Shown piece by piece: positions 19,269-30,634 of a DNA stretch of 30,634 nucleotides. A program made the position numbers and the translations under genes. Each line of letters opens with the position of its first letter. The first letter of the stretch is position 1. Origin of the DNA: Chromera velia (Eukaryota > Sar > Chromeraceae); assembly GCA_018398765.1 (NCBI GenBank), contig JAHBMJ010001455.1, forward strand, positions 1 to 30,634. The letters run 5' to 3'. The notes under the pieces are model-generated. The model ran no database searches. It was not told the origin of the DNA and was given only the letters and a program-made list of their open reading frames with translations.

Positions 19269-22200
19269 CTAGCTTCCAGACCCAGTGGAGTACAGATTTG
19301 AAAACCGCTGGCTTGCTGTATACCTGTTTGTGTTCTTCGATAAACCCACAGGCTCCTTCAAAAAACGGGAGGGAATGCCGGCGAGGTCGCGTGCTCTTTG
19401 AGGAGCTGCAATACCGAAATGTTTGAAGCGTCCTGTAGCAAATGCCGAGACTTCCTGACCGGAGACTTGCTGCTTCATGTCAAGATATTTGTTCAGAATG
19501 CGGCGGACTCTTCGGAGTTCTGTCTGCTCCTTTTCTCTCTCCTTTGCCTCCAACGCCGCTTTCTGTTTCTGATCTGCTTGTCCGTACATCCCCTCCTGAC
19601 TCTGCGGACGCGACGGAGCTGTTGAAGCGCGACTGAATGGTCGCGCCTGAGGCGGCGCCTGTTTTCCACTCCCTGTCACCGTGTCTTGGGCACGAAGCTC
19701 CCTATCCAATGCCTTTAATTTGGCCATTACAGCAGCTTCCTCTGCAGCGTCGCGCACTCCCGGGAAAACAGAACGGAGGTTCCAGATGTCCCCCCGTCCC
19801 CCTGCACCCAACCATGGGCGCAGAGTCTGTTGACGATCCACTGCTGCAGCAACAGCAGGGTCCTGCAAACCCCCCTCCTCCCTGAGGAGTGCGGCTTTCT
19901 GCAATGTCGCGAGGGATGCAAACTTCTCTGTGCGTCGGGTGGGACTGGAGGTGCGCGTGTTGGGGACCCACTCACAAGGTCGTGCGCGTTCAAGCACTTC
20001 CGTCTGAATTTGCACTTCGCGCATGTGTCCCTCCACTGCGGTTGAGGAGGGGAGGGAACGGAGGAGACGAACGATCAGACGGCGGGTGCGATCATCGAGT
20101 TGTCTTAAGGGAGTTGTCTCGGAGAGGGCCCATAAGTGCCCGTGTGGGTCGAGAAGTGTGCGGCACTCATTGTGTTCATCCATGCTGTCAGATGAATTCT
20201 CTCCATCTCCCCCCTCTCTTTGGGAATGCTGAAGCAACCCTGAACGTATGCTGTGAGCGTGCGGTGAGAGAAGAGGGGACAGGGTGGGAGCCATGGGTGC
20301 GCCCCCTTTTTGCCCAGACGTCGGAGAAAGAGGGGTAGCCCCCCCGTCCACGACTGAGTGAACAAAATTTTGGAGACTGTTGGAGACGGCTACTAAAGAC
20401 ATTTGACCAGAAAGGCCGAGTCCAGATTTGGGACTCGCAACCGCCTTCCGTCTCCTGTCTACTCTCTTGGGTGACTGCCCATCGGGACTCAAAGGTGAGG
20501 GTGTCGGTGGTTCTCCCCCCCTGCTTCTGACTCTCGATCCTCCATCATCTCTCTGCCTGTCTCTATCTCTACCCTCTTTTTCATGACTGCTGGCAACGCT
20601 GGGAGAGAAGTCTGACAGCTCTTCCGCCCCCCTCTGAGGAGACTGGGAATGCATTTGAGAGACCCCTGAGAAGGACGGAGACCTTCTCCCTCCGCCCAAG
20701 AGGGAACCTCTCTCTGACCCCGTCCGACTGTGTGCCCGCTTACGAATGAAAGGGAACCTGCCCTGCCCCCTTGCCGATGCCCCCTGCTGCCGGGGCCCTT
20801 TGGAGAGAATCAAATCTGCAACCTGCACAAGGGCCCGAAGGCCGGGGCCCTCGGGTCTCAGATCTTCGATTGTTGGCTCACTTGGGAGTCTGAAAACGAA
20901 TCCATCTGCAGATTGGAACGTGCGGGCTTTCACCCGACCTCCAGAGGACTCACGAAGCTCCATCTCCACTTGCAGCACGAGCTCTAGCTTCTCTTTCTGA
21001 GCCCTCAGATGAGCGCGCCTCGGCAGAACGCCTCTGCGCAGGAGTCGGAGCTGCAAGGAGCACCGCATCGCATCGACGTTTGAAAGTAGAAAAGTAGAAG
21101 ACGTCAAAGAATGCTTTTAATTGTCCTTTTCATTCACGTCAAAGAATGTTCAAAAACAAAATAGTGGTGAAGTCTTCTGAAACTCCAGATCCACACTCAT
21201 GGTCCCATTTGCTTTTGATGAATAAAGTTAGCTCTTACTTGACTTGATTGGTTGTGATATACAAGTTGAAGGCGCCAAAATTACAAACAAGAAGACAGAG
21301 AGAAATGCCGACAGAGCGAAACGAAAGGACGGACCTTGATGGCATTCTCGACCTTCGACCACAATCTTGCCAGCCCCCCCCCTCTCTTCGTCTGCAGTTT
21401 CAGGTCGTGCTCAGGTGCAGGCTTTGTGAGTCCTCTGTAGGACTTGCCTCTTTCCCTTTCTGTCTGCATGCGCGCGTCTGCAGAGGCGCCCCTCCGTGTG
21501 CGTGTCACGTTACAGTCGCAATGCAACTTTGGAGTGTAGGCAGAATGCGTCGGCCTTGTTGTCCCTCCGGCTGTGGGGGGGCTGGAGAAGGGGGGGGCAA
21601 ATCGGGCAATCGGTCCGGCTGGAAAGGCCTCCGTCCCCTCTTTCATCTCACTTGTCTGTTCTCGAGCGGTCTGGGAAGGGAGTGTTATGCCCTCAGGGAC
21701 ACCCGCAAACGGCCTTTGTGGCTGTGAGGGGCACCACATGACTCCTGGAGCACTGATGTGCCGGGCCTCGGACAACGCCGATTGCAACGCTGAAAGGCGA
21801 TTGATTGCACCTCTCGTGGCAGCTTTGCCTTCTGCCACTTTAGCTGCTGCTGTTGGTCTCCCCCTGTCCATATCGATTAGTGCCTTGGAAGTGATCGCTG
21901 CCATCCGCTCAGCTGCCTGCAGGACCTTTCGGTCTGCTGCAAACCGACGGAGGGCCTCTCCTCCTTTTGCCCCCTTTTCTGCAGGTGTCTCATTTGTGGT
22001 TTCGGCATTTGGGGCTTCACCTGCCTGTGCGTCTCTCAACAAGCCCATCATATAGATGTGTCTCTTTGCAGAACGAGGACTCTTCCGCTCCACTGCTTCC
22101 ATGAGGACCCGGTGACGAGGGGAGGGAAGGGGGTCGCCCTTCTCTATCGGTGCAGAAGGATAATTGGTGATGAACCAGTGTCGGGGGGACCTCGGTTCCA

Positions 22201-25200
22201 CTTCTGATACGCCGCCGTGTTGTCTTGAGGATGTGTGGGATGGCATGGTGATGGAACTCCTCGGGCTGCCTGTCAACGTTGCGCGTCTTCTGCTGCTGTG
22301 GGGGCGTGCACTGATGCTTTCTCCGTGTGCACCCGGGGGCATCAAGTGACTGTCGTCCTGTGACCCCACTTGGTGTTGCTTCTCTGCAGCTGCCTCTACA
22401 AGCGCAGAGTTGATGGATGTGTGCGCCCCTCCAGAGTCAAGCTGCCCCGGAAAGACACGGGAGGACTGGCGGGAGGAGCGGCGGGAGGGCGTGTGTCCCC
22501 CTCCTGTTTTGATCGTTCGAACTGCTGCACTGAAATCCGTTCGGACGGAGCGGGCAGATGCGTGCCCTCCTTCCACATTCCCCCCACTCAAAGGACCCTC
22601 TGCCTCCCCCCGATTGATTGGAGAGGCGATATCATCCATGTGAGACGGGGGCTCGTCTAAGGGTCCTTTTGCGGTTCCATCCGAGTCGAAGGCAATATGC
22701 GCTGCCGGAGAAGCAGACACGGAAGCTAGGTTGGCCTCAAGAAAGGACGCAAATCTCTTTCCCCCTGCTGCTCCTTGCCCGGGAGAGGCACTGAGGATTC
22801 GGTCGAGGTCAAGACGCAAAGTCGCGTGGTCAACAGTTTGACGTTTTGGACTTGTGGTGCGTCTTCCTAGTCTTTCCATTCTCTCTATTTTCTTCTGATT
22901 GTAAAATTCATGTGCTTCTTCTTCGGCTTCCTGCAGCTTCCTGACATCTCTGAGTGCAGAGACTGTGCCTTTGACAAGACTTTGAAAGGATAACTCCTTC
23001 CGGCTCAATTGATCTGTGCTCAAAAGACCCCAGGCAGAGAAGTAAGAGGCGCCAAGTTGAAGGCCTGTTTTGGCCTTCTTGTAAAGGGGAGAAGGACGGT
23101 TCGGACGCTCGTCGTGTGACGTCTGTCCTTCTCCGTGGGATAAATCGTCCCCGCTATCTTCGCAGGTTCGGTTCAAAACGGAAAGAAGAGAGAAGGGGCG
23201 GAGGGCTGCTGGGAGGTTGGAGGAGGATTCAGGGTGTTGGCGGTTTTCGTCTGTTTGTCCCTTTTTGTCGGGACTCTGTTTGTCTTGATGGCCCCGTGAG
23301 GCATCATTTTGCGATTCGTGAAAATCGGAATTTTCGTCGTCCTCCCTTCCGGCAGGATCGATGAAGAGGTCAGCCTCTGTCTTTTGAATCGCATTCAAGT
23401 GAAGCAGTTTGGCGTAGCGAAGATCTGACTCTGTAGAATGTCGAAAGGACTCGCGCTGCTCTTGCCACGCTGTGAGCATCTCCCGCGCAAACATTGCAGG
23501 ACTAGCATCCCTGCTGCTACGATCTGAGAAGAGAGCGTGGGGCAAGGAGAATGAGGAGGAAGGGTGGACTGTATGTGGCCTCTGGTGGACTTCAACAGAT
23601 TCTTCTCTGGAGGGGCCCTTTGAAGGAACTTCTTTGGATGTCTGACGGGAGGTCGCAGACCGACTTTTGTTAGGAAAAGAGACGGAGTTTTGTTTTTCTG
23701 TAAAAGGCCGAGAAGCCTGTCGAGAGGGTGATCCTTTCTTCCGACAGTGAGGGGAGTGGGTGGGGGAGGGGGCGGCCCATCCGGATAAACGGGAAAATTT
23801 ATGTGAAGCCGAGGTAGCACGGACTGCTGCTTGGAAAAGTTTCCATCGACAGAGGGGTTCGGGTTCTTCTCCTTCGTCTGTCGTGAAATTTCCATCCGAC
23901 TCTGAGCCGTCTCTCTTCTTTCTTGCGGCTTTCAAGCCTTGTTTCATTCTACCTGCAACACTGCTAGCAAAATCAGAACTTCTTCCATTTGCAACTGATA
24001 GAAGTCGCAAATTCTGTTTTGCCTGTCGCATTCTTTGTTTCCGTCTCACTCGACGCATCTCATCCTGAAAATGATCGAACGGCTGGAGGTCCACACTCCC
24101 CACACCTGCTGCCCTCCCCCCCCCCTTCTCCATCAACCGTTTCCTGAGGCTTTTATCCATCAGGGGGGTCCACAAACGACGACGCCAAGTCAACTGAAAG
24201 CCGTGAGGAGAGGGGTTTCCTCTTTCTGCTGCGGAGAAAGGTGATTTGGACAAAGACATGCCCTGTTGTTGCTGCTGTGATCCTACCATTGTTCCCCGAC
24301 TTTTGCTGCGACTCAACGCACAGTGTTGGCGTGAGACCGCGTCTGTCCTTGAAATTTCCAACGTAGAGCCTCCGAGACCTCCCCCCTCTCCACTGAACCT
24401 GCCCCCCTTTCGATCTCCAGAAGGAGAAGAAGGGATGTCGGATGGTGCACCCAGGCGTCGGTGTATGAGATAAGCCTCGTCGACGCATGATAAGTTCGGA
24501 CAGAGGGGAAGGAAGCGAGAGGGGAGCGGAAGGGGCTTGCGGATTGCAAGAGCCCGAAGAAATGTAAGAAATTTCAGTGCTTTCTCTCTCAAGGGATCTG
24601 CCCCCCCTTCCATATCCCCTTGATGATCCTCTAGATTTTCTGCCTCCTCCCCTGAAGTTGGAAGGAAAAGAGAGGCAACCGAGGTCAATCCTCCGCTTTT
24701 GTCTTCCTGTTCATCTCTAACTTCTTCATTTTCGTCCACAGGGGGCATGTCTTGCCTTTCAATCAACAAGCGTGCAAAGCGCTCCCATGCCATCGTGGCA
24801 CGGGACAGTTCTTTTTCTTCCTCTCCCCCCTCCGCATCTTTTTTTAACCCTTCTTCCTCCCCTGAAGCCTCGGCTGCTTCTTCTGTGAGTATGATCAGCT
24901 TGCGCATCACAGCTCTGTGCTCCATCAAATTCAACCCCCCCCCCATTGGGTGTGTGAGGACCCCAAAGGGACTCACATTGGCCGTCACATCCTTTCCCTT
25001 TTGCTTCTGCCTGGACACACCCGCAGACCCTTTAGCCCAGGTCTTTTCCTCAGACAGAATTCCTGTCCCCCCCCCTCCCCCCTCCGTATCAACGTCCCCT
25101 CCCTCCACAACCTCATCCACCTCGGGTCCCAATTTTGCCTTCTCCCTCTCCCTCTTTTCCTGCCGAAAGGCTTTCGTCTCAAAAATTTTCGGGACTGCTG

Positions 25201-27959
25201 CTTGAATCAAACACGCCGTCTGCTCTTCCCCACCATCAGGAATCTCCAAGTACTTGTGCGCAAACGCAGACGGACTAGATTTCTCCACCCCCTTCGCAGC
25301 CAGCACAAGGTCTGCACCACTCACCCCGCCAAACAAACGGCCAAAAACAGTGCGGGCAGTCTCAGGTCGGGGCTTGGGGACGAGGACAGCGAATTGCCCT
25401 CCTGTCGAGTCCCCTTTCCAGTACTTCTGTGCACCCGTGCCCACTAGAGGCTTTCCTACGTGAGCCCTCTCGGGAGACTTTACGCCCCTCAAGAGCGCCA
25501 GCTCTTCCTCCACTGCGTGCTTTGTGTCTGCCTTGCTGATGCGCCCACCCACGGGCCCTCCCCCAATTGCCCTGAGAGAGTCCAGCTTCGAGTAGAACAT
25601 AAAACATCTGCACCCACGTAGGGAGGGGAGAGGACAGGACAGACACATGGAGAAGGAAAGAAGCCAACATCTGCACCCACGTAGGGAGGGGAGAGGACAG
25701 GACAGACACATGGAGAAGGAAAGAAGCCAACATCTGCACCCACGTAGGGAGGGGAGAGGACAGGACAGACACATGGAGAAGGAAAGAAGATAACAGAAAT
25801 TCACTTCGTTACTAGACATGCCGACTCATCCATACTCTCTCCCTTGTCTCCGCTCTCTCTCTCAGATACAAGCGCATACGCACACAAATGGCACGGACAA
25901 ACACATCCCATACCTTCCTACTTCCATACAACCTAGCAACGCACAGACACACATACACACACACACACACACACACGGACGGAGGCAAAGGGGGGGGGGG
26001 GAAGAGAGACATCGAGAGACAGAAAGGCCAGGGTAAATTTCATTCTGGTAGCGCTCTCTTCACGTTTACTCAATCTCATTTCCTTTTCCATTTGAGAGCA
26101 GGGCTTGCAATTTGAAACAGAGACACAAAGGATACACTACGCAGACTGTGAAAAGGCTGTTCACATACCTGCTGCAGACCCGTGCCGCATCCAGGCGGAA
26201 GAGTCTCTTCGTATGCCCCGCGAGGAGCGGAACAGCCCTTTCGAGGCGGCTGAGCACAATAGACCCCGGACTAATGCTGTACAGGTTACCGTCACTGTCG
26301 GCTGTCGGGTCGTCCGCACCTGCCGCTCCACTGCCTCCCCCCTTTCTGGAGGCAGCGCCCCCGCTGATCCCCCCTGCCATGTCTTCCCCGTCAAGTGGTT
26401 TCATCACCTCTGCATCTGCAGCCCCCACAATTTTCTTCCACCGCACCGACACGGGATCGTGGGTGGCAAGAGAGGCACGCTGCAAGGTCAGAGGGGCTGG
26501 TTGCCAGCAAAAGTCTCCCATGCATTCATGGTAGACACTCCCTATTCTGACCACACGGGGAGGCCTTTTGTCGGCTGTGGCGGTTGTTGCTCTTCGTGAA
26601 ATCGGCCCTGCTCCTGCGGCTGGTAGTGCGCCCAGACTTGTGAGTGACTGGGACTCTCTGACAGTTCCCTTCGGACCCTTTGCTTCCTGTTCCCCTGTTT
26701 TCTGATCCTCTGATGGGATCAGCGGAGGGAAGAGACAATCTAGGCCTAAGGCACTCGCACTGCGGGGATACGTCCCCGCAATTTGACGAGCAGGTTGGCT
26801 CTCGTGACCGAATGCACGGCCGGGATTTCGGCCTTTGCGTGTGGACGCAGCCGCAGGGCCGTCAAGGTCTTCATCGTCGTCGTTCTCTGAAACTGACACT
26901 TTCCAATCTGACGCGCCAAAAAATGCGAATTCCCTGACCACCCTGTCAATGCCGAAAAACTTCTGTGCTTGAGTGCGGTCCTCATCCTCTTGAGTCGCTG
27001 GATGTACCTCCGGATCGATACGTACAAAGTCGAGAGCAACGTGCTCAATTCGACTCGATGTGGTTCTCTCCGCGCGCCTGATCACGGACATCGCTAAGCG
27101 AGGAAGCCAACGACATATATACGGATCTGTACAGAAAATAAGGGAGCCGGTTGCATCCACCTGCATTTTTCGCTTTGTTGACTTTCTCGGTTTTCGTCCC
27201 CCCCCTGAGGATTCCAGTCCCCCTGCCCCCCCCCTTCCCTTCCTTCTGGGAGACCTGGACAGAGCAGATCTAGTCACTGCACCTAGTTGCGGCCCGTTCA
27301 GAGGATCGTAGGTCGAATAGTGTCGGGGAAAGGGCACGGGGCGTGTTTCGATTTGGAGTTTCTCTGTGTGGGAATTAAAGAGAGGAGGCAGCATCTGTCC
27401 TCTCTCTTCGTGTGTGATTTGCCATTTGAAGACGGCCAGTGAGGGATCCTTGGGGGGTGCATTCTCTCCTCCATGTCCTTCTTCTGTTGCGTGCTTCAGA
27501 CTGTCCCCTGCTGGGAGGTGGCGAGCTTGGAGACGGAAAATTACTCTGTAGACAGTCCCGGCACGCAGTCTCTTCCATTCAAACTGCACACAAACGTAAG
27601 AGGGTTCGGCGGTTGATAGTCAAGTAGAAACATGAACAGATAGACACCAAGAATGGGACAGAGACAGGTAGACTGACACACAAACGTACGCTGAGGGAAA
27701 CTGACAGAGAGAGTCCGACGCAGACACACGCGAGCACACGCACACAAACACGCACACGCATGCGCACACATGAATACACATCCACATACACACGCACACA
27801 TGCTCACAGACACACACACGCACACACCCTCTTACTCTTAAGACACAGAGAAGACAGAGATCGAGAGATGAAAAGACAGACAGACAAACAGACAAACAGA
27901 CAAACAGACAAACAGACAACACAACAGACAAACAGACAAACAGACAAACAGGCAGACAA

Positions 27960-27993
<34 letters not shown>

Positions 27994-30023
27994 CTCAGGA
28001 ACTGGGGCCTCCGTCCACGTCCCCTCGATGTCTGCAATCACGTCGGGATCCTTCAAATTCAGACGCCCCCCCAAGACGTCCACCCCCAGAACCTCCAAGC
28101 AGGCCCCGAACACAGCGTCGTTGGCAGGCGAGAGCCAATCGTGAATTGCCCTCTCTGCGCCCCTCTGGAAGACGCCTGAGGGAAGAAGTAGACCCTCATC
28201 GAAGATCCCATGCACTAGTTTTTGGATGCAAAAGAACTTCGCAGTGAAATGTCCAGTCAACGCTGGCCGTCTCAGCTCATAGGCAAGTAGAACACGTGCA
28301 GAAACCTTTCCCCCTACTTTTGCAAATCCCAGTGCGACAGGACGATCCCCTCTGATGGGCACACCTCTCGAGTGAAAAATTCCGAACGGACCCCTTTGGG
28401 ATGTTCGGATGCTCTTCTGCCTGCTAAAGACACGAGAGAACTCTTCCAGAGTCTGTGAAGACTCTGGTTTCTTGCAAGGAACGCCATCCTGCATACATCC
28501 ATACATTCAGTCAGTCAGACAGTAAAAAAGACAACAAACGTCCTATCACACACACGCACTCGCATGATCTTCCACTGACTGACCCCCTCACTTTGTCTAT
28601 CTCACCTACTGACACCCTCATTTACCCGCTGATTCACTCTTCCACTTACTTTTTTCACTAGTTCACATTTTGCTTATGTAGCTCGGCGAAAGCAGGAAGG
28701 GTCAAAAGAGAGAGACGAAAAACGCAGGGATCTAAATAGCCCTCGTACCAATGTCTTCGTAGACAGGTTGGAGTCTCATCTATAAATGGATTCTCGCGCT
28801 TCGGTTCCATCCATTCATCCATTGGTTCCTTGAGGAGATGGACACAACGTGAGGGAAACGGAGGACTCACTCACCTGCGGCCACTTAGAGCCACAAAGAG
28901 GATGGTATCAAAATGCAAACTCACCTTGTCTGAGAATATCCACAGTACGGGTCTGTCCATGTTGCAGAAGAAAACTGTGTCTGGGATGACCATCCGTGTT
29001 CGGCTTGCAACGGGCCCCTGAAATACAAACAAGCAGAGTGAGCGATCATACAGTCGTATTGCTCTGTGCCCGGATAAGTGCCCTACTTGTAGAGAAGAGC
29101 GTGCTCATGTACCACAACAGCCATGCGTGCGCAAAATCTAAGCATCTGACAAGAAGAAAGGATGGATGGATGGATGGATGGATGGATGGATACCCAATCA
29201 CGTCCTGGAACCCCGACAGTTGCCCCAAATGCACATGCATCCCCAAATTCAAATTGGCTTTTCAATGCTTGTCGGGCAGATTCATACACAAAGAGAACTT
29301 CCCAGAATCCCTCTGCTTCCAGGCTCCTTCAGACTCAGAAACTCGACCGACAAAGTGAAAGAAAGAGGTTCATGCGGAACTTCCACGACTTCAAAGAGAA
29401 GAAAGGAACCAATCAAAGGAAAGAATCACAAAGAGACAAAAAAGCTGAGAGAGAGACAAGCAGAGTGAAAGGCGGTGGGATGACGACACAAACACCGGCA
29501 CATGCAGCCAAGCGCAGTCAAAGAAAGGTGAGGCTCCACCGACCTTCGTGAGGCTCTCGAGGAACCACTTGAACATGTCGCAGCAGTGGACATCTGCATG
29601 CACTCGTACAGAAACACACAACACACCTCAAGAGCTCCTTTGGAAGAAGCTTAATCGGATAGACAAAACCAATCCTGCGTGACTGAGGTAGTGCTCTTCA
29701 ATTCATTGAATGGTTTCTTGGACCTCCAGAGAAACTCTCGATCGATCTCGCCTCTTTTCTAAACCTTGGCAGAGAAATTAATCTCGGTCTACATACATAT
29801 GTAAAAGTGGGAAAGAAAGGAGAAGAAGAGGGAGATATTAAGGCTTTAGGCATGATCAGAGTAGCGTTTGAGGCGAAAGAAGCTGCACAACCTCCAGACT
29901 CACCAATTTCAATGCAGAGTGTTGTCTTACCAATACAAAAATACGGAGAAACAACTGACCGTCTGAGTTCCTGAGGTTCCCCTCGCCCTCAAGCAGAAAT
30001 GACGGACAGGGGTCCACGTCCAT
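19269..30023 (-). CDS. Very large, mostly disordered protein of unknown function (ten proposed exons, about 2,800 aa)
   Basis: I do not recognise the family. Proposed exons: 30023-29931, 29788-29765, 29682-29625, 29593-29544, 29310-29194, 29017-28925, 28488-27994, 27583-26169, 25607-21335, 21050-19269. All joins are GT-AG and the phases close to 2,799 aa. Exons 6-10 are firm; 1-5 are tentative, and the 24-nt exon 2 could be absent without breaking the frame. Residues 1-320 look globular (IGFVYPIKLLPKELL, FWEVLFVYESARQALKSQFE, VFFCNMDRPVLWIFSDKDGV). Near 440-452 lies a basic, NLS-like stretch (RKPRKSTKRKMQ), and near 543 an acidic patch (NDDDEDLDG). Residues about 800-2700 are Ser/Arg/Glu/Pro-rich and low in complexity. 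A charged helix (EREKEQTELRRVRRILNKYL) lies near 2730. A scaffold or cytoskeletal role is only a guess. Confidence 0.75.
21051..21334 (-). other. Last intron of the large gene (284 bp, phase 0)
   Basis: The donor is ATCAAG/GTCCGT and the acceptor CTCCTTGCAG/CTCCGA. Both flanking frames are long and open, and removing these 284 bases joins them in frame. The intron holds imperfect repeats of GACGTCAAAGAATG when read on the plus strand complement (about 21097-21150). Confidence 0.85.
25605..25788 (-). repeat. 63-bp tandem repeat, three copies, each carrying a 3' splice site
   Basis: On the sense (minus) strand each unit is a pyrimidine-rich tract (TTCTTTCCTTCTCC ... CCTCTCCCCTCCCTAC) followed by GTGGGTGCAG/ATG. 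Acceptors therefore fall before 25733, 25670 and 25607. The unit is 21 codons with no stop, so all three acceptors keep the frame with the donor at 26168. The copy nearest the exon is assumed to be used in the gene model. Confidence 0.9.
25950..26001 (-). repeat. (GT)n and poly-C tracts in an intron of the large gene
   Basis: On the plus strand there is an AC tract (about 25950-25976) and a run of 12 G (25990-26001). In the gene's sense this reads poly-C then GT. It lies inside the intron 26168-25608. Confidence 0.85.
27720..27992 (-). repeat. Intron array of TG and CTGT/TTGT tetranucleotides starting at the splice donor
   Basis: On the sense strand the exon ends GTT CCT GAG and the intron opens directly as GTCTGTCTGTCTG, continuing as CTGT/TTGT units to about 27870. 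TG/CGTG-rich sequence follows to about 27720. The repeat itself supplies the GT donor. The acceptor is GTTTGTGTGCAG at 27584. Confidence 0.85.
29158..29193 (-). repeat. (ATCC)n tract forming a splice donor
   Basis: On the sense strand the proposed exon 5 ends GGACGTGATTGG and the intron opens GTATCCATCCATCC, running eight ATCC units. This is the second donor in the same gene that merges into a tetranucleotide repeat. Confidence 0.7.
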
Positions 30024-30634
30024 TCTGTTCTTCTCCTTTTGGACTGACTGCTCCTTCTGCTTAGAGTCTCACGGCGGGGTGAGGCGGTGGAGAAGGTACT
30101 GCAACGCTATGTTTGTGAGGAAGTCTGTTTTGGGGAGACGTTACCGTGCTGACTCTGGTGTGCTGCGGCTCTTGGGGAGCGTGGGCTGTTTCACTTGGAG
30201 CAAGCTGAATAGAAGGATCAGAGCAAGGTTGTTTAGACAGGCAGGCAGGTGTGTGGTAAGCTATACTTCTTGGTTTGTTTCGTCCGACAATGAACAACAG
30301 TTGGGTCACTTTAATCAGTAGAGGATTCGATTCTCCCATGAAAAAAGGACAATGCGGAGGGGGACTGGGCTGGCGAATACCTTCGATCGCGAGGGAGAAT
30401 CTCTATCTGTAGATGGGGATGCTTCTTTTATGCGGATCATCGCGGAGCACAGTATATTACTAACTAATATATAACTCTCGATCATGCAATGCTGCAAGCA
30501 ATGTACACTGTACGTGTGCAAGCGCATCATTGCAACCCATGCATCTGACGCAAGCAAGCTTGCGAACGGCCCCGGAAAGCAAGAAAAATGATAACTGCAC
30601 GATTGACGCACGCCGACCAGTTGACCACCCCCCC
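30024..30634. other. 5' flank of the large gene
   Basis: Average composition, probably promoter and untranslated leader of the minus-strand gene. ATGCAT and TGCAAGC motifs cluster near 30480-30560. Open frames here have no splice or family support. Confidence 0.4.

Noticed and set aside
1-30634. tRNA, rRNA or CRISPR-like features
   Set aside because: I looked for cloverleaf-like boxes and spaced direct repeats by eye and found none that hold up. The tandem repeats present are contiguous and lack unique spacers.

Overview
The window looks like nuclear DNA of a protist. Genes are split by many short GT-AG introns, proteins are long and low in complexity, and introns and spacers are full of microsatellites. 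My best guess is an alveolate alga of the chromerid type (Chromera-like), from the repeat style, the intron density and a GCATGC promoter cluster. That assignment is inference; no marker gene proves it. The homopolymer G run at the left edge and C run at the right edge suggest the window is one whole assembled contig.

Six protein-coding loci alternate strictly in strand. (1) A 3' terminal exon on + (1477-1774) comes from a gene that starts further upstream. (2) A secreted Asn/Gly/Tyr-rich repeat protein lies on - (6535-3778), with a tandemly duplicated two-exon module and an apparent one-base deletion. (3) A nine-exon gene on + (7113-11848) encodes a YbaK-type aminoacyl-tRNA deacylase domain behind a helical N-terminal region and a charged linker; all splice phases close to give 533 aa. 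(4) A two-exon nucleotide-sugar-transporter-like membrane protein lies on - (15652-13602). (5) A small protein on + (16465-17127) starts MGCRCC, a likely dual-acylation signal. (6) A very large gene on - (about 30023-19269, ten proposed exons, about 2,800 aa) encodes an unrecognised, mostly disordered protein.

Genes therefore form divergent pairs (6535/7113 and 15652/16465) and convergent pairs. The divergent spacers are short and hold candidate regulatory sequence: a GC-rich island at 6814-6933 and three GCATGC sites at 16013-16054. The convergent spacers (1775-3777, 11849-13601, 17128-19268) hold AT-rich islands, dispersed repeats and one clear short transposon: a 484-bp hAT-like MITE at 12683-13166 with 20-bp perfect terminal inverted repeats and a near-perfect 8-bp target duplication.

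Simple repeats are tied to gene structure. They sit inside introns, in two cases they directly form the 5' splice site, and in one case a 63-bp unit carrying a complete 3' splice site is repeated three times in frame. I see no shared pathway among the six genes.
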